Below, piece by piece: positions 1 through 8,418 of a stretch of 64,000 nt of DNA. Below the pieces are notes generated by a model, which was given only the letters and a program-made list of their open reading frames with translations, had not been told where the DNA came from and made no database searches. Within the stretch, counting starts at the first letter, position 1; every line of letters starts with the position of its first letter. The DNA comes from Ilyobacter polytropus DSM 2926 (lineage in GTDB: Bacteria; Fusobacteriota; Fusobacteriia; Fusobacteriales; Fusobacteriaceae). The position numbers and the translations under genes are program-made. The DNA is taken from contig NC_014633.1 in assembly GCF_000165505.1 (NCBI RefSeq), positions 248,001 through 312,000 on the forward strand, in the 5' to 3' direction.

Positions 1-6
1 ATATTT

Positions 7-1014
7 TTGAAAAAAAGCTTATATATAAAATCCCAAATAAACAATGCCCTTCTTTTTTCTGAAAGTCTGAGTGACTTTCTAAAACATGTTTTGTTTGTGC
101 TATCAGAACCGTCAGAGGTCTTCAGCACCACTGTGGTGAAATTTGGAAAAGGTAATGAGGTTTTTTCCGAGAGTTCCGAATCATTGGAAAATCCTATAGA
201 AGATGAGATAAAAAGGTCGTTAATAAAAAATGATTTTTTAAATAAAATCTCAGATGATTTTATGATTATCGAGAAGGATAAGATTATAGAAGGATTTGAA
301 GATGTGCAAAATTTTCTAAATGATAAAGATATTCTGGTGATATCTACTATAGAATTAGAAAATAAAATCCATATGGAAAAAACAATATTTTTATTTCACC
401 TTCACGGAGCAAAATTGAGTATTTTTAAAGAAAAATGGCTGAAATTATTGATAAATGTGAAAGAATTACTGAGTCTTGGTTTAAATACTTTTGATGTTTA
501 TGAAAATACTCAGGCTATTGCAGAAAAATTATCTGAGTTTTCGGTGCTTGAAAGCAGACACAATCCAAATAAAAAAGAGGAACTTAAAAACTGTGTATAC
601 AGGGAGATAGAGCGTTATAAAAGATATTCAACTCCTTTTTCTCTTTTGATCTTTAAGATTTCAAATCTAGACAGTATAAAAAATAGCGTTGCCGAGCTGT
701 GGGTAGAGGAGATCTCGTCAAAAATTTCGAGGACGATAAATAAAAGCATAAGAGATATAGATCAACTTTATAACCTGGGAAATGAGAAATTTATAGTTAT
801 ATTGACTGAGACCGTTGAAAATGATGCGGTAAAAATTTCAGAAAGAATAGAAAAATATATTTTAGATTTAGACCCGGGACCTGTCAATTTTATTATAAGT
901 ACAGGAGTTGCAGAAAGTAAAAAAGATGATACCTTTAGCAGCATTTACAAAAGGTTAGATCAGAGCCTTCGGGAATCGAAGAAGAAAAGCAAGGATTCTC
1001 TTTTTCTTTGTTAA
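7..1014 (+). CDS. Degenerate GGDEF-domain protein, possibly 5'-truncated by the window
   Basis: The C-terminal 140 residues resemble a diguanylate cyclase fold: a block beginning FSLLIFKISNLDS, then LGNEKFIVILT near residues 257-267 where a cyclase would carry GGDEF, then a C-terminal helix. The GGDEF signature reads GNEKF, so cyclase activity is unlikely and a regulatory or binding role is inferred. The N-terminal half matches no domain I recognise. The proposed start is TTG at base 7. Only six in-frame bases precede it and no ribosome binding site can be seen, so the real start may lie outside the window. It converges on the FNT gene, with a shared terminator between them. Confidence 0.6.
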   Translation: MKKSLYIKSQINNALLFSESLSDFLKHVLFVLSEPSEVFSTTVVKFGKGNEVFSESSESLENPIEDEIKRSLIKNDFLNKISDDFMIIEKDKIIEGFEDVQNFLNDKDILVISTIELENKIHMEKTIFLFHLHGAKLSIFKEKWLKLLINVKELLSLGLNTFDVYENTQAIAEKLSEFSVLESRHNPNKKEELKNCVYREIERYKRYSTPFSLLIFKISNLDSIKNSVAELWVEEISSKISRTINKSIRDIDQLYNLGNEKFIVILTETVENDAVKISERIEKYILDLDPGPVNFIISTGVAESKKDDTFSSIYKRLDQSLRESKKKSKDSLFLC

Positions 1015-1046
1015 AATATAAGTTTTTTCAGAAGATTGAGAGTAAA

Positions 1047-1093
1047 AAAACCAGTAAAAAAACGCCATGAAGCGTCTTCTTACTGGTTTTCTT
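1047..1093. terminator. Bidirectional intrinsic terminator
   Basis: The arms AAAACCAGTAA (1047-1057) and TTACTGGTTTT (1080-1090) form a stem with an inner CGC/GCG pairing. Both strands have a T run after the stem, which suits the two convergent genes either side. Confidence 0.8.
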
Positions 1094-1868
1094 TTTTGAG
1101 ATAAAGTGTATAATAAATAACAGGAATAAATATTCCTCCTGAAAGAAGGTTCCCTATTGTTACCGGGAAGAGATTGTGAGTGATAGCAGTCCCCGCGCTG
1201 TAAATGGAAGGCTCTATCATCTTTGCTATGGAAAGAACAAACATGTTTGCAACGATGTGCTGGTATCCAGATAAGGCAAACATCATAATTGGAAACCAGG
1301 CTGAAAAAATCTTACCTATGGAATCTGTGGCAGAAAATGTCATCCATACTCCTAAAGCCACTAGAATATTACAAAGAAAACCACTAAAAAGTCCCTCTGT
1401 AAATGTAAGGTGAACCTTGTGCTCAGCCAGACTTACGGTTGCTGCATGCATAGCGGGGCTTTTGAAAATTCCTGCCATAAAGGCCACCCAGGCCACAAAT
1501 ATACTCCCGGTGAAGTTACCGAACCATACAGATATCCAGTTTGTCAAAACCTCTTTCAGAGAGACATCCTTTGTACAGTAACCAATAAAGGCCAGGTTGT
1601 TTCCAGTAAAAAGGTCGCCACCTACAAAAAGAACAAGCATTATCCCCACTGGGAATACTGTGGCACCCATAAACTTTGCAAAACCAGCGTCAAAATTTCC
1701 TCCTAAAGTCTGGGAAACGGTTATATATGCCACATAGGCGAGACCGATGAAGATTCCTCCCATAAACCCAAGCAGAAAAACCTTTGAAGGCTTGGTGTGG
1801 GATTTTTTTATGGCCAGTTTTACAACGGCTTCAGCACATTCTACTGTATTTAAAAAACTCTTGTTCAT
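1080..1868 (-). CDS. Formate/nitrite transporter (FNT) family channel
   Basis: This 262-residue integral membrane protein belongs to the FNT family, pentameric channels for small anions such as formate, nitrite and hydrosulfide. It has the expected six hydrophobic segments and family-like blocks such as VGGDLFTGNN near residue 82 and GFLCNILVALGVW near residue 163. The start has a strong GGAGG about 7 bases upstream. It is monocistronic. Formate is a reasonable substrate guess because a pyruvate formate-lyase lies 2 kb away, but nothing in the sequence proves specificity. A second, differently placed FNT gene occurs at 56.5 kb. Confidence 0.9.
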   Translation of the reverse strand: MNKSFLNTVECAEAVVKLAIKKSHTKPSKVFLLGFMGGIFIGLAYVAYITVSQTLGGNFDAGFAKFMGATVFPVGIMLVLFVGGDLFTGNNLAFIGYCTKDVSLKEVLTNWISVWFGNFTGSIFVAWVAFMAGIFKSPAMHAATVSLAEHKVHLTFTEGLFSGFLCNILVALGVWMTFSATDSIGKIFSAWFPIMMFALSGYQHIVANMFVLSIAKMIEPSIYSAGTAITHNLFPVTIGNLLSGGIFIPVIYYTLYLKKENQ

Positions 1869-1926
1869 CTGTTTCCTCCTGTGTAAAATTTTAGAAAAAA
1901 TAAAGTACTACTTAACAACGAAGTGC

Positions 1927-1955
1927 ATTATACTTTTTTATGCATAAAAAGTCAA
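1927..1955 (-). promoter_or_regulatory. Sigma70-type promoter of the FNT gene with palindromic spacer
   Basis: On the minus strand TTGACT and TATAAT are separated by exactly 17 bases. The spacer region contains the 16-bp perfect palindrome TTTTTATGCATAAAAA (1935-1950), a possible repressor site. Confidence 0.75.
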
Positions 1956-2057
1956 GAATAAATGGTATGAGAGCCTTATAAAAAAAATCAGTACAAATTA
2001 ATAAAAGTCTTGGTAAGAAAAAATATGTGATGAACTTGAAGAAGAAAAAAGTTAAAA

Positions 2058-2086
2058 TTGCCATTTTTTGTTAATAGGTGTATAAC
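2058..2086 (+). promoter_or_regulatory. Promoter of leucyl aminopeptidase
   Basis: TTGCCA, 17 bases, TATAAC, about 40 bases before the aminopeptidase start. Confidence 0.6.
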
Positions 2087-2128
2087 ATTAATTGGTAATA
2101 AAAATAAATCAACAGAAAGAGAGAAATT

Positions 2129-3562
2129 ATGTATTTTAAAATTGTAAAAAATCTTAAAAAAAATTATTCTAAAAATGTGATTCTTTATACTGAAGGTAAA
2201 GTAGAAGTTTGTAACTTTATATCAGATGAAAATAAAGTTCTTTTGAGTAAGCTTATTGATGAAAAAAAGTTTAAGGCTAAAATGGGAGAAACCTTAGAAG
2301 CCAGTTTTTTAGAATACGGGAATCTTATTAATATGGTTCTTGTAGGAGTGGGGAAGGAAAAAGATGTGACACGTGACTCTATAATAAAGTCAGTGTACAA
2401 GGCTCTAAAGGATTTTTCTGGAGAGGTACTTATAAGTTCTGAAGAGGATAAGCTAAAAAATATAGATGCCATTGCAGAGGCGGCCTATCATATAAATTAT
2501 AAGTTTGGAAAATATAAGACAGAGGCAAAAAATGACAAGCCTCTTGTTATGGAGTATTTTGATCCAGAAGCAAAGAGCGGGACTATAGAGGGGCAAGTTT
2601 TAGGTGAGGCTGTAAATATAACTAGAGACCTTGTAAATGAACCTGCAAATGTTATCTATCCTAAGACTCTTGCAATTGAAGCTATGACACTAGGATCAAA
2701 ATTTGGATTTGATGTAGAAGTCCTAGAAGAATATCAAATCGGTGAAATTGGAATGGAAGCTTTTCTTTCGGTGGCACGTGCTGCAGAAAAAAGACCACGA
2801 CTTATTATAATGAAATATTTCGGGGATAAAAAGAATCCTGATAAAATAACGGGACTTGTGGGTAAGGGTCTGACTTATGATACAGGTGGACTTTCTCTTA
2901 AGCCTAGTGACAGCATGCTAGAGATGAAGTGTGACATGGGAGGGGCTGCCACTGTCATAGGGGCTATGTGTGCAGCATCTAAGATGAAGGTGGAGAAAAA
3001 TATAATCGCCGTAATAGCTGCCTGTGAAAACTCTATAGGGGGAAATGCATACAGGCCTGGGGATGTCATAGGAAGTATGTCAGGTAAGACAATAGAGGTA
3101 ACAAATACAGATGCAGAAGGAAGATTAACCCTTGCAGATGCAGTTACTTATATAGTAAGAAATGAAAAAGTAAGTGAAGTTATAGACATAGCAACACTTA
3201 CAGGGGGTATAGTCGTAGCTCTGGGAACAACAGTAACAGGAGTATTCAGTAATAGTGAATCAATGTATAATAAACTTGAAAACTCAGGAGAGGTATTCGG
3301 AGAAAAATTATGGAGAATGCCTATATTTGATGACTATAAAGAGCTTGTAAAATCAGATATTGCCGACCTTAAAAACTCAGGAGGAAGATGGGGAAGTGCT
3401 CCTAGTGCTGCGAAATTTATAGAGGAATTCTCAGAAGGAATCCCTTGGATGCACATAGACATAGCCGGGACGGCCTTTGTAACTGCTAGGAAGGACTATT
3501 TTCCTAAAGGAGCTACGGGAAATATGGTTAGGTCTCTATACGGTTATCTAAAGACAAAATAA
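2129..3562 (+). CDS. pepA: Leucyl aminopeptidase (M17 family)
   Basis: This cytosolic dimetal exopeptidase removes N-terminal residues during peptide turnover. Its 477 residues are typical for M17. The C-terminal catalytic domain carries VGKGLTYDTGG (about 244-254), with the conserved lysine and aspartate ligands, and the family signature NTDAEGRL (about 325-332). The N-terminal 160 residues are the less conserved regulatory domain. The ATG is preceded by a purine-rich GAAAGAGAGAA. It sits alone between its own promoter and the promoter of the pfl leader. The call is secure; the true physiological substrate is not known. Confidence 0.95.
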   Translation: MYFKIVKNLKKNYSKNVILYTEGKVEVCNFISDENKVLLSKLIDEKKFKAKMGETLEASFLEYGNLINMVLVGVGKEKDVTRDSIIKSVYKALKDFSGEVLISSEEDKLKNIDAIAEAAYHINYKFGKYKTEAKNDKPLVMEYFDPEAKSGTIEGQVLGEAVNITRDLVNEPANVIYPKTLAIEAMTLGSKFGFDVEVLEEYQIGEIGMEAFLSVARAAEKRPRLIIMKYFGDKKNPDKITGLVGKGLTYDTGGLSLKPSDSMLEMKCDMGGAATVIGAMCAASKMKVEKNIIAVIAACENSIGGNAYRPGDVIGSMSGKTIEVTNTDAEGRLTLADAVTYIVRNEKVSEVIDIATLTGGIVVALGTTVTGVFSNSESMYNKLENSGEVFGEKLWRMPIFDDYKELVKSDIADLKNSGGRWGSAPSAAKFIEEFSEGIPWMHIDIAGTAFVTARKDYFPKGATGNMVRSLYGYLKTK

Positions 3563-3594
3563 TGTCATCCTGTTTATAGTTTTTTTTAGGACTA

Positions 3595-3623
3595 TTGATA
3601 TTTTTATTATTATGTGTTAAAAT
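3595..3623 (+). promoter_or_regulatory. Strong promoter upstream of a short ORF and pfl
   Basis: TTGATA, 17 bases, TAAAAT. I see no convincing promoter between the short ORF's hairpin (3814) and the riboswitch (3840), so this probably also serves pfl. A weaker TTGGCA-N16-TAATGT lies just downstream. Confidence 0.6.
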
Positions 3624-3704
3624 ACTAAAAAGATAAAAAATGTGACCTGTTTGTTGGCAGTGTGTTTGTAAATGGTAATGTTATTTGAATATGTGGAGGA
3701 AGTC

Positions 3705-3788
3705 ATGCAAAACGGATATGTGTTTCATTTGTTGGTTTTGGGTACTATCATGATGATATTTAAGGTTTCAGCCTATTCAATCATGTAA
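3705..3788 (+). CDS. Putative 27-residue hydrophobic small protein or leader peptide
   Basis: The ORF starts with ATG after GGAGGA at a 4-base spacing and encodes a peptide beginning MQNGYVFHLLVLG and ending VSAYSIM. Its middle is hydrophobic enough for one membrane segment. It follows a strong promoter and ends five bases before a hairpin. I do not recognise it. It could be a free small membrane protein or a translated leader controlling read-through into the pfl riboswitch. Evidence for translation is only the ribosome binding site and position. Confidence 0.45.
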   Translation: MQNGYVFHLLVLGTIMMIFKVSAYSIM

Positions 3789-3792
3789 GTAA

Positions 3793-3820
3793 AAGAGATT
3801 TCCAAAAATCTCTTGTTTTG
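3793..3820 (+). terminator. Intrinsic terminator after the small ORF
   Basis: Arms AAGAGAT and ATCTCTT with an 8-base loop are followed by GTTTTG. The stem is short and probably leaky. Confidence 0.5.
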
Positions 3821-3839
3821 TATAAAAAAAATATTTAAA

Positions 3840-3910
3840 CTCTGTATGACTGGCGGATAGTGGGAAAAACCCACAGGGATTACAGAGTTAAAAGCCGACC
3901 GCCTGGGCGA
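3840..3910 (+). promoter_or_regulatory. ZTP riboswitch aptamer (pfl motif)
   Basis: The sequence shows the two invariant blocks of this class: TGACTGGCGG (from 3846) and CCGCCTGGGC (about 3899-3908), able to form the GGCGG/CCGCC pseudoknot. The outer stem is CTCTGTA (3840-3846) with TACAGAG (3881-3887), and an internal TGGG/CCCA hairpin lies between. In the family this RNA binds ZTP/ZMP, a signal of low 10-formyl-tetrahydrofolate, and turns on formate and purine genes. It is followed directly by a terminator and then pfl. Confidence 0.93.
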
Positions 3911-3956
3911 ATAGATTACTTGAATGAGTCTATTTGTTCAGGGGGTCTATTTTTTT
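3911..3956 (+). terminator. Riboswitch-controlled terminator before pfl
   Basis: Arms 3911-3924 and 3937-3950 pair at 13 of 14 positions, counting several G-U pairs, and run into six or more T. It begins three bases after the aptamer, fitting ligand-dependent anti-termination. Confidence 0.75.
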
Positions 3957-3982
3957 ATAAAAACAATATGGAGTTGATGAGA

Positions 3983-6217
3983 ATGAAGAAGTTTGATCCA
4001 TGGAGTGATTTTAAAGAGGGCAAATGGCACAAAAATATTGATGTAAGGGATTTTATACAAAAAAATTATACTCCCTATGAGGGAGATGAATCATTTTTAA
4101 GCGGACCCACTGAAAGGACAAGGGAACTTTTTGAGAAATTTGAAGAACTGAGAAAAATAGAATTAGAAAGAAAAGGCGTGGTAGATATAAATACAGACAC
4201 TGTATCTTCACTGCTGACTTATGATGCGGGTTATCTAGATAAAGATAAAGAGATAATAGTAGGGATACAAACTGATAAACCCCTAAAAAGAGGAGTAAAT
4301 CCCTTTGGTGGGATAAAGATGACGAGACAGGCTGTAGAGGCCTATGGTTATGAACTTGACCAGAAGATTGAGGACTACTTTGCATACAAGACTACTCATA
4401 ATGATGGTGTTTTCAGGGTTTATAATGAGGCTATGAAGACAGCAAGGAGTACGGGGATGATAACAGGACTTCCAGATGCCTATGGAAGAGGTAGAATTAT
4501 AGGGGACTACAGAAGAGTATCCCTATACGGAGTAGATCGCCTTTTAGATGAAAAGAAAAAAGATAAAATAATATACGGTCGGAAAAAAATGACCGAGGAA
4601 AATATCCGCCTCCTAGAGGAGCTTTATAAACAGATAGATTTTTTGAAAAAGATGAAAGATATGGCCAAGCTTTATGGGTATGATATATCGGCTCCGGCTA
4701 AGGATTCTAAGGAAGCTGTTCAGTGGCTTTATTTTGCCTACTTAGCATCAGTAAAAGAACAAAACGGTGCCGCTATGTCCCTAGGACGGGTAAGTACGTT
4801 TCTGGATATTTATTTTCAGAGGGATATAAAGAGAGGGATTCTAACAGAAAAAGATTCTCAGGAGATAATAGATGATTTTGTACTAAAGCTTAGAATGGTA
4901 AGGCAGTTAAGGACTCCAGAATACAATGAACTTTTTGCAGGAGATCCCAATTGGATAACTGAAGTTATAGGGGGAACCGGGACAGACGGGAGAACAATGG
5001 TTACCAAAAGTTCTTACAGGTTTTTAAACTCCCTCTATACCCTAGCTCCGGCACCCGAACCAAATCTCACAGTGCTTTGGTCAGAGACCCTTCCTGAAAA
5101 CTTCAAGAGGTTCTGTGCCAAGGTATCCATGGACACTGATTCTATACAGTATGAAAATGATGACCTTATGAGGTCTAGATACGGAGATGATTATGGGATA
5201 GCCTGTTGTGTATCGGCTATGAAGATAGGGAAACAGATGCAGTATTTCGGAGCCAGATGTAATATGCCAAAAATCCTTCTCATGGCTTTAAACGGAGGAA
5301 AAGACGAGGTTTCAGGTAAACAAACAGGTCCAGAGATGGAGTCCTTTCAATCGAAACCTTTGAATTATGAAGATGTAATGAAAAGACTGAAACTTTACAG
5401 AGAATGGCTCTGCGAACTCTATGTAAACACTATGAATATTATTCACTTTATGCACGACAAGTATTCCTATGAGAAGACTCAGATGGCTCTTCATGATACT
5501 GAGGTAGAAAGGTCTATGGCTTTTGGAATGGCTGGTTTATCTGTGGTAGCTGATTCCTTAAGTGCCATAAAATATGCCAAGGTTACACCTGTAAAAAATG
5601 AAGAAGGTATAATCACAGACTTTGATGTAGAGGGAGATTTCCCAAAATTTGGAAATAATGACGACAGAGTTGACTCTATAGCTGCAGAACTAACAGAAGA
5701 TTTCATAAAAGATCTGAAAAAACACGAAACTTACAGAAATGCAGAGCACACCCTATCTATACTGACCATAACTTCCAACGTTGTCTATGGAAAGAAGACA
5801 GGTTCAACTCCAGACGGAAGAAAAAAAGGAGAACCTTTTGCACCTGGAGCCAATCCAATGCATAACAGAGAGAAAAAAGGTGCCTTAGCATCTCTTACTT
5901 CTGTGGCGAAGATTCCTTATGATGCATGTCGTGATGGAATATCATGTACATTTAGCATTCCACCAAAGACTTTAGGGAAGACTGAAGAGGACAGAAAGAC
6001 TATTCTTACTTCTATATTAGATGGTTATTTTTCTCAGAATGCCCACCATCTAAATGTTAATGTGTTGGACAAGGAAAAACTAGAAGATGCCATGATTCAT
6101 CCGGAGAAATATCCAAATCTCACTATACGTGTATCAGGATACGCTGTAAACTTCAATTCTCTTAGCATAGAACAACAAAAAGAGGTTATAAGCAGAACTT
6201 TTCATAATGAAATATAA
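3983..6217 (+). CDS. pflB: Pyruvate formate-lyase (formate C-acetyltransferase)
   Basis: This glycyl-radical enzyme converts pyruvate and CoA to acetyl-CoA and formate. The 744-residue product has the typical N-terminal block [19 protein letters not shown], the adjacent catalytic cysteines in GIACCVSA (Cys408-Cys409) and the C-terminal radical site RVSGYAV (Gly719). I chose ATG 3983 because GGAG at 3970-3973 lies nine bases before it; the frame stays open back to 3860, but that stretch is the riboswitch and should not be called protein. No activating enzyme gene (pflA) is adjacent, so activation must come from elsewhere in the genome. Confidence 0.96.
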   Translation: MKKFDPWSDFKEGKWHKNIDVRDFIQKNYTPYEGDESFLSGPTERTRELFEKFEELRKIELERKGVVDINTDTVSSLLTYDAGYLDKDKEIIVGIQTDKPLKRGVNPFGGIKMTRQAVEAYGYELDQKIEDYFAYKTTHNDGVFRVYNEAMKTARSTGMITGLPDAYGRGRIIGDYRRVSLYGVDRLLDEKKKDKIIYGRKKMTEENIRLLEELYKQIDFLKKMKDMAKLYGYDISAPAKDSKEAVQWLYFAYLASVKEQNGAAMSLGRVSTFLDIYFQRDIKRGILTEKDSQEIIDDFVLKLRMVRQLRTPEYNELFAGDPNWITEVIGGTGTDGRTMVTKSSYRFLNSLYTLAPAPEPNLTVLWSETLPENFKRFCAKVSMDTDSIQYENDDLMRSRYGDDYGIACCVSAMKIGKQMQYFGARCNMPKILLMALNGGKDEVSGKQTGPEMESFQSKPLNYEDVMKRLKLYREWLCELYVNTMNIIHFMHDKYSYEKTQMALHDTEVERSMAFGMAGLSVVADSLSAIKYAKVTPVKNEEGIITDFDVEGDFPKFGNNDDRVDSIAAELTEDFIKDLKKHETYRNAEHTLSILTITSNVVYGKKTGSTPDGRKKGEPFAPGANPMHNREKKGALASLTSVAKIPYDACRDGISCTFSIPPKTLGKTEEDRKTILTSILDGYFSQNAHHLNVNVLDKEKLEDAMIHPEKYPNLTIRVSGYAVNFNSLSIEQQKEVISRTFHNEI

Positions 6218-6250
6218 AAAAAACTCACAGAGATTTCTGTGAGTTTTTTC
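6216..6250 (+). terminator. Intrinsic terminator of pfl
   Basis: Arms AAACTCACAGA and TCTGTGAGTTT are followed by a T run. Confidence 0.85.
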
Positions 6251-6295
6251 TTTGCAATTTTTTAAATTTCTACTTTTTTAAATTTTTAGACAATC

Positions 6296-6946
6296 TTATT
6301 TTTTATTAAAAAATAAATTTTTAGGGGCAGTTACAAATTTATTAAGATACTTTACTTTTGTAACAGCCTTATTGGGTTGAAAAACTTGTTGTGACTTGTA
6401 ATCTTTTTTTATTATAGAAAAAGTTGCGGTGTCTATGAAATTACCGTTAAAATAATAATTTTCCCTAAAGTAGCCCTCTCTTTTGAATCCGCATTTTTCC
6501 AAAAGATTTATAGATTTTGTATTTAGAGGATTCACATTTGCCTCTATACTGTTGAGCCCCATATTTTCAAATCCAAATTTTAATACTTCTTCTACAGCCT
6601 CACTCATGATTCCCATATTCCAGAAATTTTTGTCTAGGGCATATCCAAGCTCGCCTCTGTAGTGCCCTTTATCTATTCTCCAAAATCCTATATAGCCAAT
6701 CATTTCTTCAGAGTCTTTTTGAGTTATCACCCAGTTTAAGGCTTTTTCTTCTCTGTGAGTCTTTAGGGTAAAGTTTAAAAACCTTTCTGTCTCCTCTAAA
6801 GACCCCATTTTAGGCGCATCCATGTATTTCATAACCTCATCGCAGGTTCTGATATTGTAGATATTTTCTATATCTCTTTTGTAAAAATTTCTAAGAACAA
6901 TTCTCTCAGTTTTTATCACAGGAAAAATCCGAAAATTCAATTTCAT
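6296..6946 (-). CDS. GNAT acetyltransferase, RimJ/RimL-like
   Basis: This is a cytosolic acetyl-CoA-dependent N-acetyltransferase of the RimJ/RimL subgroup. The start block IKTERIVLRNF, the central GYIGFWRID and GELGYALDKNFWNMGIMSEA (acetyl-CoA loop region), and NPLNTKSINLLEKCGFKREG near residue 140 are typical. About 40 C-terminal residues extend past the usual domain. ATG 6946 is preferred because AGGTGG lies about 11 bases upstream; an in-frame GTG at 6961 is the alternative. Ribosomal-protein or small-molecule targets are both possible; the substrate cannot be told. Confidence 0.85.
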   Translation of the reverse strand: MKLNFRIFPVIKTERIVLRNFYKRDIENIYNIRTCDEVMKYMDAPKMGSLEETERFLNFTLKTHREEKALNWVITQKDSEEMIGYIGFWRIDKGHYRGELGYALDKNFWNMGIMSEAVEEVLKFGFENMGLNSIEANVNPLNTKSINLLEKCGFKREGYFRENYYFNGNFIDTATFSIIKKDYKSQQVFQPNKAVTKVKYLNKFVTAPKNLFFNKK

Positions 6947-7070
6947 TTTTAGCAGCACCACCTTTGTTTTATGATTTAAGGCTAAATAAGATCATTGATA
7001 TCTTCTTCTGAAAAAGGTTTTGCAACCTTCCCCTGAAACAGGTATTGATCTAAAAAAACAGCCACAAGAT

Positions 7071-7099
7071 ATACTATAATATATATTCACTGTAGTCAA
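7071..7099 (-). promoter_or_regulatory. Promoter of the GNAT gene
   Basis: On the minus strand TTGACT, 17 bases, TAGTAT, about 120 bases before the acetyltransferase start. Confidence 0.65.
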
Positions 7100-7120
7100 C
7101 TATAAAACTTTTGTCATAAT

Positions 7121-7149
7121 AAAAAATGGATTTGAAATATTCAAATCCA
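7121..7149 (-). terminator. Intrinsic terminator of the EAL-like gene
   Basis: Arms TGGATTTGAA and TTCAAATCCA (7127-7136 and 7140-7149) are followed on the minus strand by six T. Confidence 0.8.
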
Positions 7150-7186
7150 CTTCACCCGTTAATGTTTATTTTGATTCTGCCCGTTT

Positions 7187-7828
7187 TTATTTTTTATATA
7201 TGAAATTAATCCCCAGTTTTGAGAGATCTTTTTTATCATAAGGTTTATCGTCAGGAATTTTGTATATAATTTTACCACCGTATTTTTTTACCAATTTTAT
7301 AAGTTCTTTTTCCTCTAGATTCATTATTTCCACCATATCTGGTTCTGTATAGGATATCAGACTGGTGCTTATAGGAGCCTCTGCAGTTTCTTTGAACAAA
7401 AGATCGTATCCTTCATCTCTGTATTCTAAGAGTTCCTCAACGTCATTCCATGATTTGAAGCCCTTTAACTCAAAGCATATATTTTCTTTGTTAAGATTGT
7501 ATTTTTTCAGCATTGTCTCTATACTTGCAAAAAGAAATTCACTGTCGTTTATATAGTTTACCCTGAGGGTATAAAAAAGCTTCTTATCGAGGTATCCCTT
7601 TTCTTTGGCCAGTTTCATAGCTTTTTCTTTTATTTTTAATATAAAAAATTCAAAATAATTTTCCTCTGCTACCATCTCATACATCTCATTTTTGTCTTCG
7701 AACCCCAATTTTGAAAAATCCTTGATAATCTTATAACCGTATATTTTTCCCGTCTTCAGATAATATACCGGTATAAATTTAAATTCAACTTTTTCAAAGG
7801 CTCTTTGATAGTAATTATTTTTTTCCAT
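7187..7828 (-). CDS. Degenerate EAL-domain protein
   Basis: The N-terminal stretch FKFIPVYYLKTGKIYGYKII aligns in style with the opening strand and turn of EAL phosphodiesterases, but the glutamate-alanine-leucine signature is replaced. At 213 residues it is somewhat shorter than a full EAL domain, and the metal-binding DDFG motif is not evident. It is therefore probably a catalytically dead EAL protein acting as a binding or regulatory unit; this is inferred from pattern only. It is followed by its own terminator. No GGDEF partner is fused, although a degenerate GGDEF protein lies at the start of the window. Confidence 0.6.
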   Translation of the reverse strand: MEKNNYYQRAFEKVEFKFIPVYYLKTGKIYGYKIIKDFSKLGFEDKNEMYEMVAEENYFEFFILKIKEKAMKLAKEKGYLDKKLFYTLRVNYINDSEFLFASIETMLKKYNLNKENICFELKGFKSWNDVEELLEYRDEGYDLLFKETAEAPISTSLISYTEPDMVEIMNLEEKELIKLVKKYGGKIIYKIPDDKPYDKKDLSKLGINFIYKK

Positions 7829-7939
7829 TCATCACAATCCTTTCTAAAAATGACCTCTACACCCTCTTAAATGAAAATGCAGAAGTCATTATTAATGCTA
7901 CATTTGAGAGAAAATACCTCAATTTATGTTTTGATCTCT

Positions 7940-8320
7940 TTATCTTATCTCATTGATTCCGTCTCTTATGAGATTGAGGTCGATAAAACGATATTCTTCT
8001 AGTATTTCAGATGGCAGAGATTTGTAATTTTGCGAGCATATGAGTTTTTTTGAAATCTTCATGGCCCCTTCCATGAGCTTAACTGATTCTTCATTTTCAG
8101 GGTCAGTAACTACTGATATAGCTATTGATTTAAAAGGATTTTCACAGCATTCTATATTTGAAAAAATAGGATCAGAAAGAAGGACGTGTCCCTCATGAAC
8201 CTTTTCTCTCACAAGACTTAGTACCTCTGAAAAAGCACCATCTTTCAGGTGAATAATCTCGTCTGTTTCTTTATAAAAATTATAAACTTTACTATTGTTC
8301 GTTACAATAATATATTTCAT
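7940..8320 (-). CDS. grdX: GrdX family protein
   Basis: The 126-residue product begins MKYIIVTNNSKV and has VHEGHVLLSDP near residue 40 and NPFKSIAIS near residue 62, the pattern I associate with GrdX proteins found near glycine/sarcosine reductase genes. The biochemical role of GrdX is not established. No grd reductase genes are in this window, so here it stands alone. The start has a GGGGGAG ribosome binding site. The family assignment comes from recall of the pattern. Confidence 0.65.
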   Translation of the reverse strand: MKYIIVTNNSKVYNFYKETDEIIHLKDGAFSEVLSLVREKVHEGHVLLSDPIFSNIECCENPFKSIAISVVTDPENEESVKLMEGAMKISKKLICSQNYKSLPSEILEEYRFIDLNLIRDGINEIR

Positions 8321-8345
8321 ATTAATCTCCCCCTTGTGCTTATTT

Positions 8346-8372
8346 ATTATAACATATTTGTCCTAGAGTCAA
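8346..8372 (-). promoter_or_regulatory. Probable promoter of grdX
   Basis: Minus-strand TTGACT and TATAAT with a short 15-base spacer; TG one base before the -10 makes it an extended -10 promoter. Confidence 0.5.
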
Positions 8373-8418
8373 TAGTCACAAGGGAATTTAGCATATATGC
8401 AAAAATATGTTTAAAAAA

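Noticed and set aside
3860-3982. N-terminal extension of the pfl reading frame.
   Set aside because: It covers the ZTP riboswitch and terminator and has no ribosome binding site; the conserved protein begins at 3983.
6982-7065. A 27-codon GTG-started frame on the minus strand upstream of the GNAT gene, with protein-like composition.
   Set aside because: It has no ribosome binding site and its GTG falls at the predicted transcription start; it is more likely 5' leader of the GNAT mRNA.
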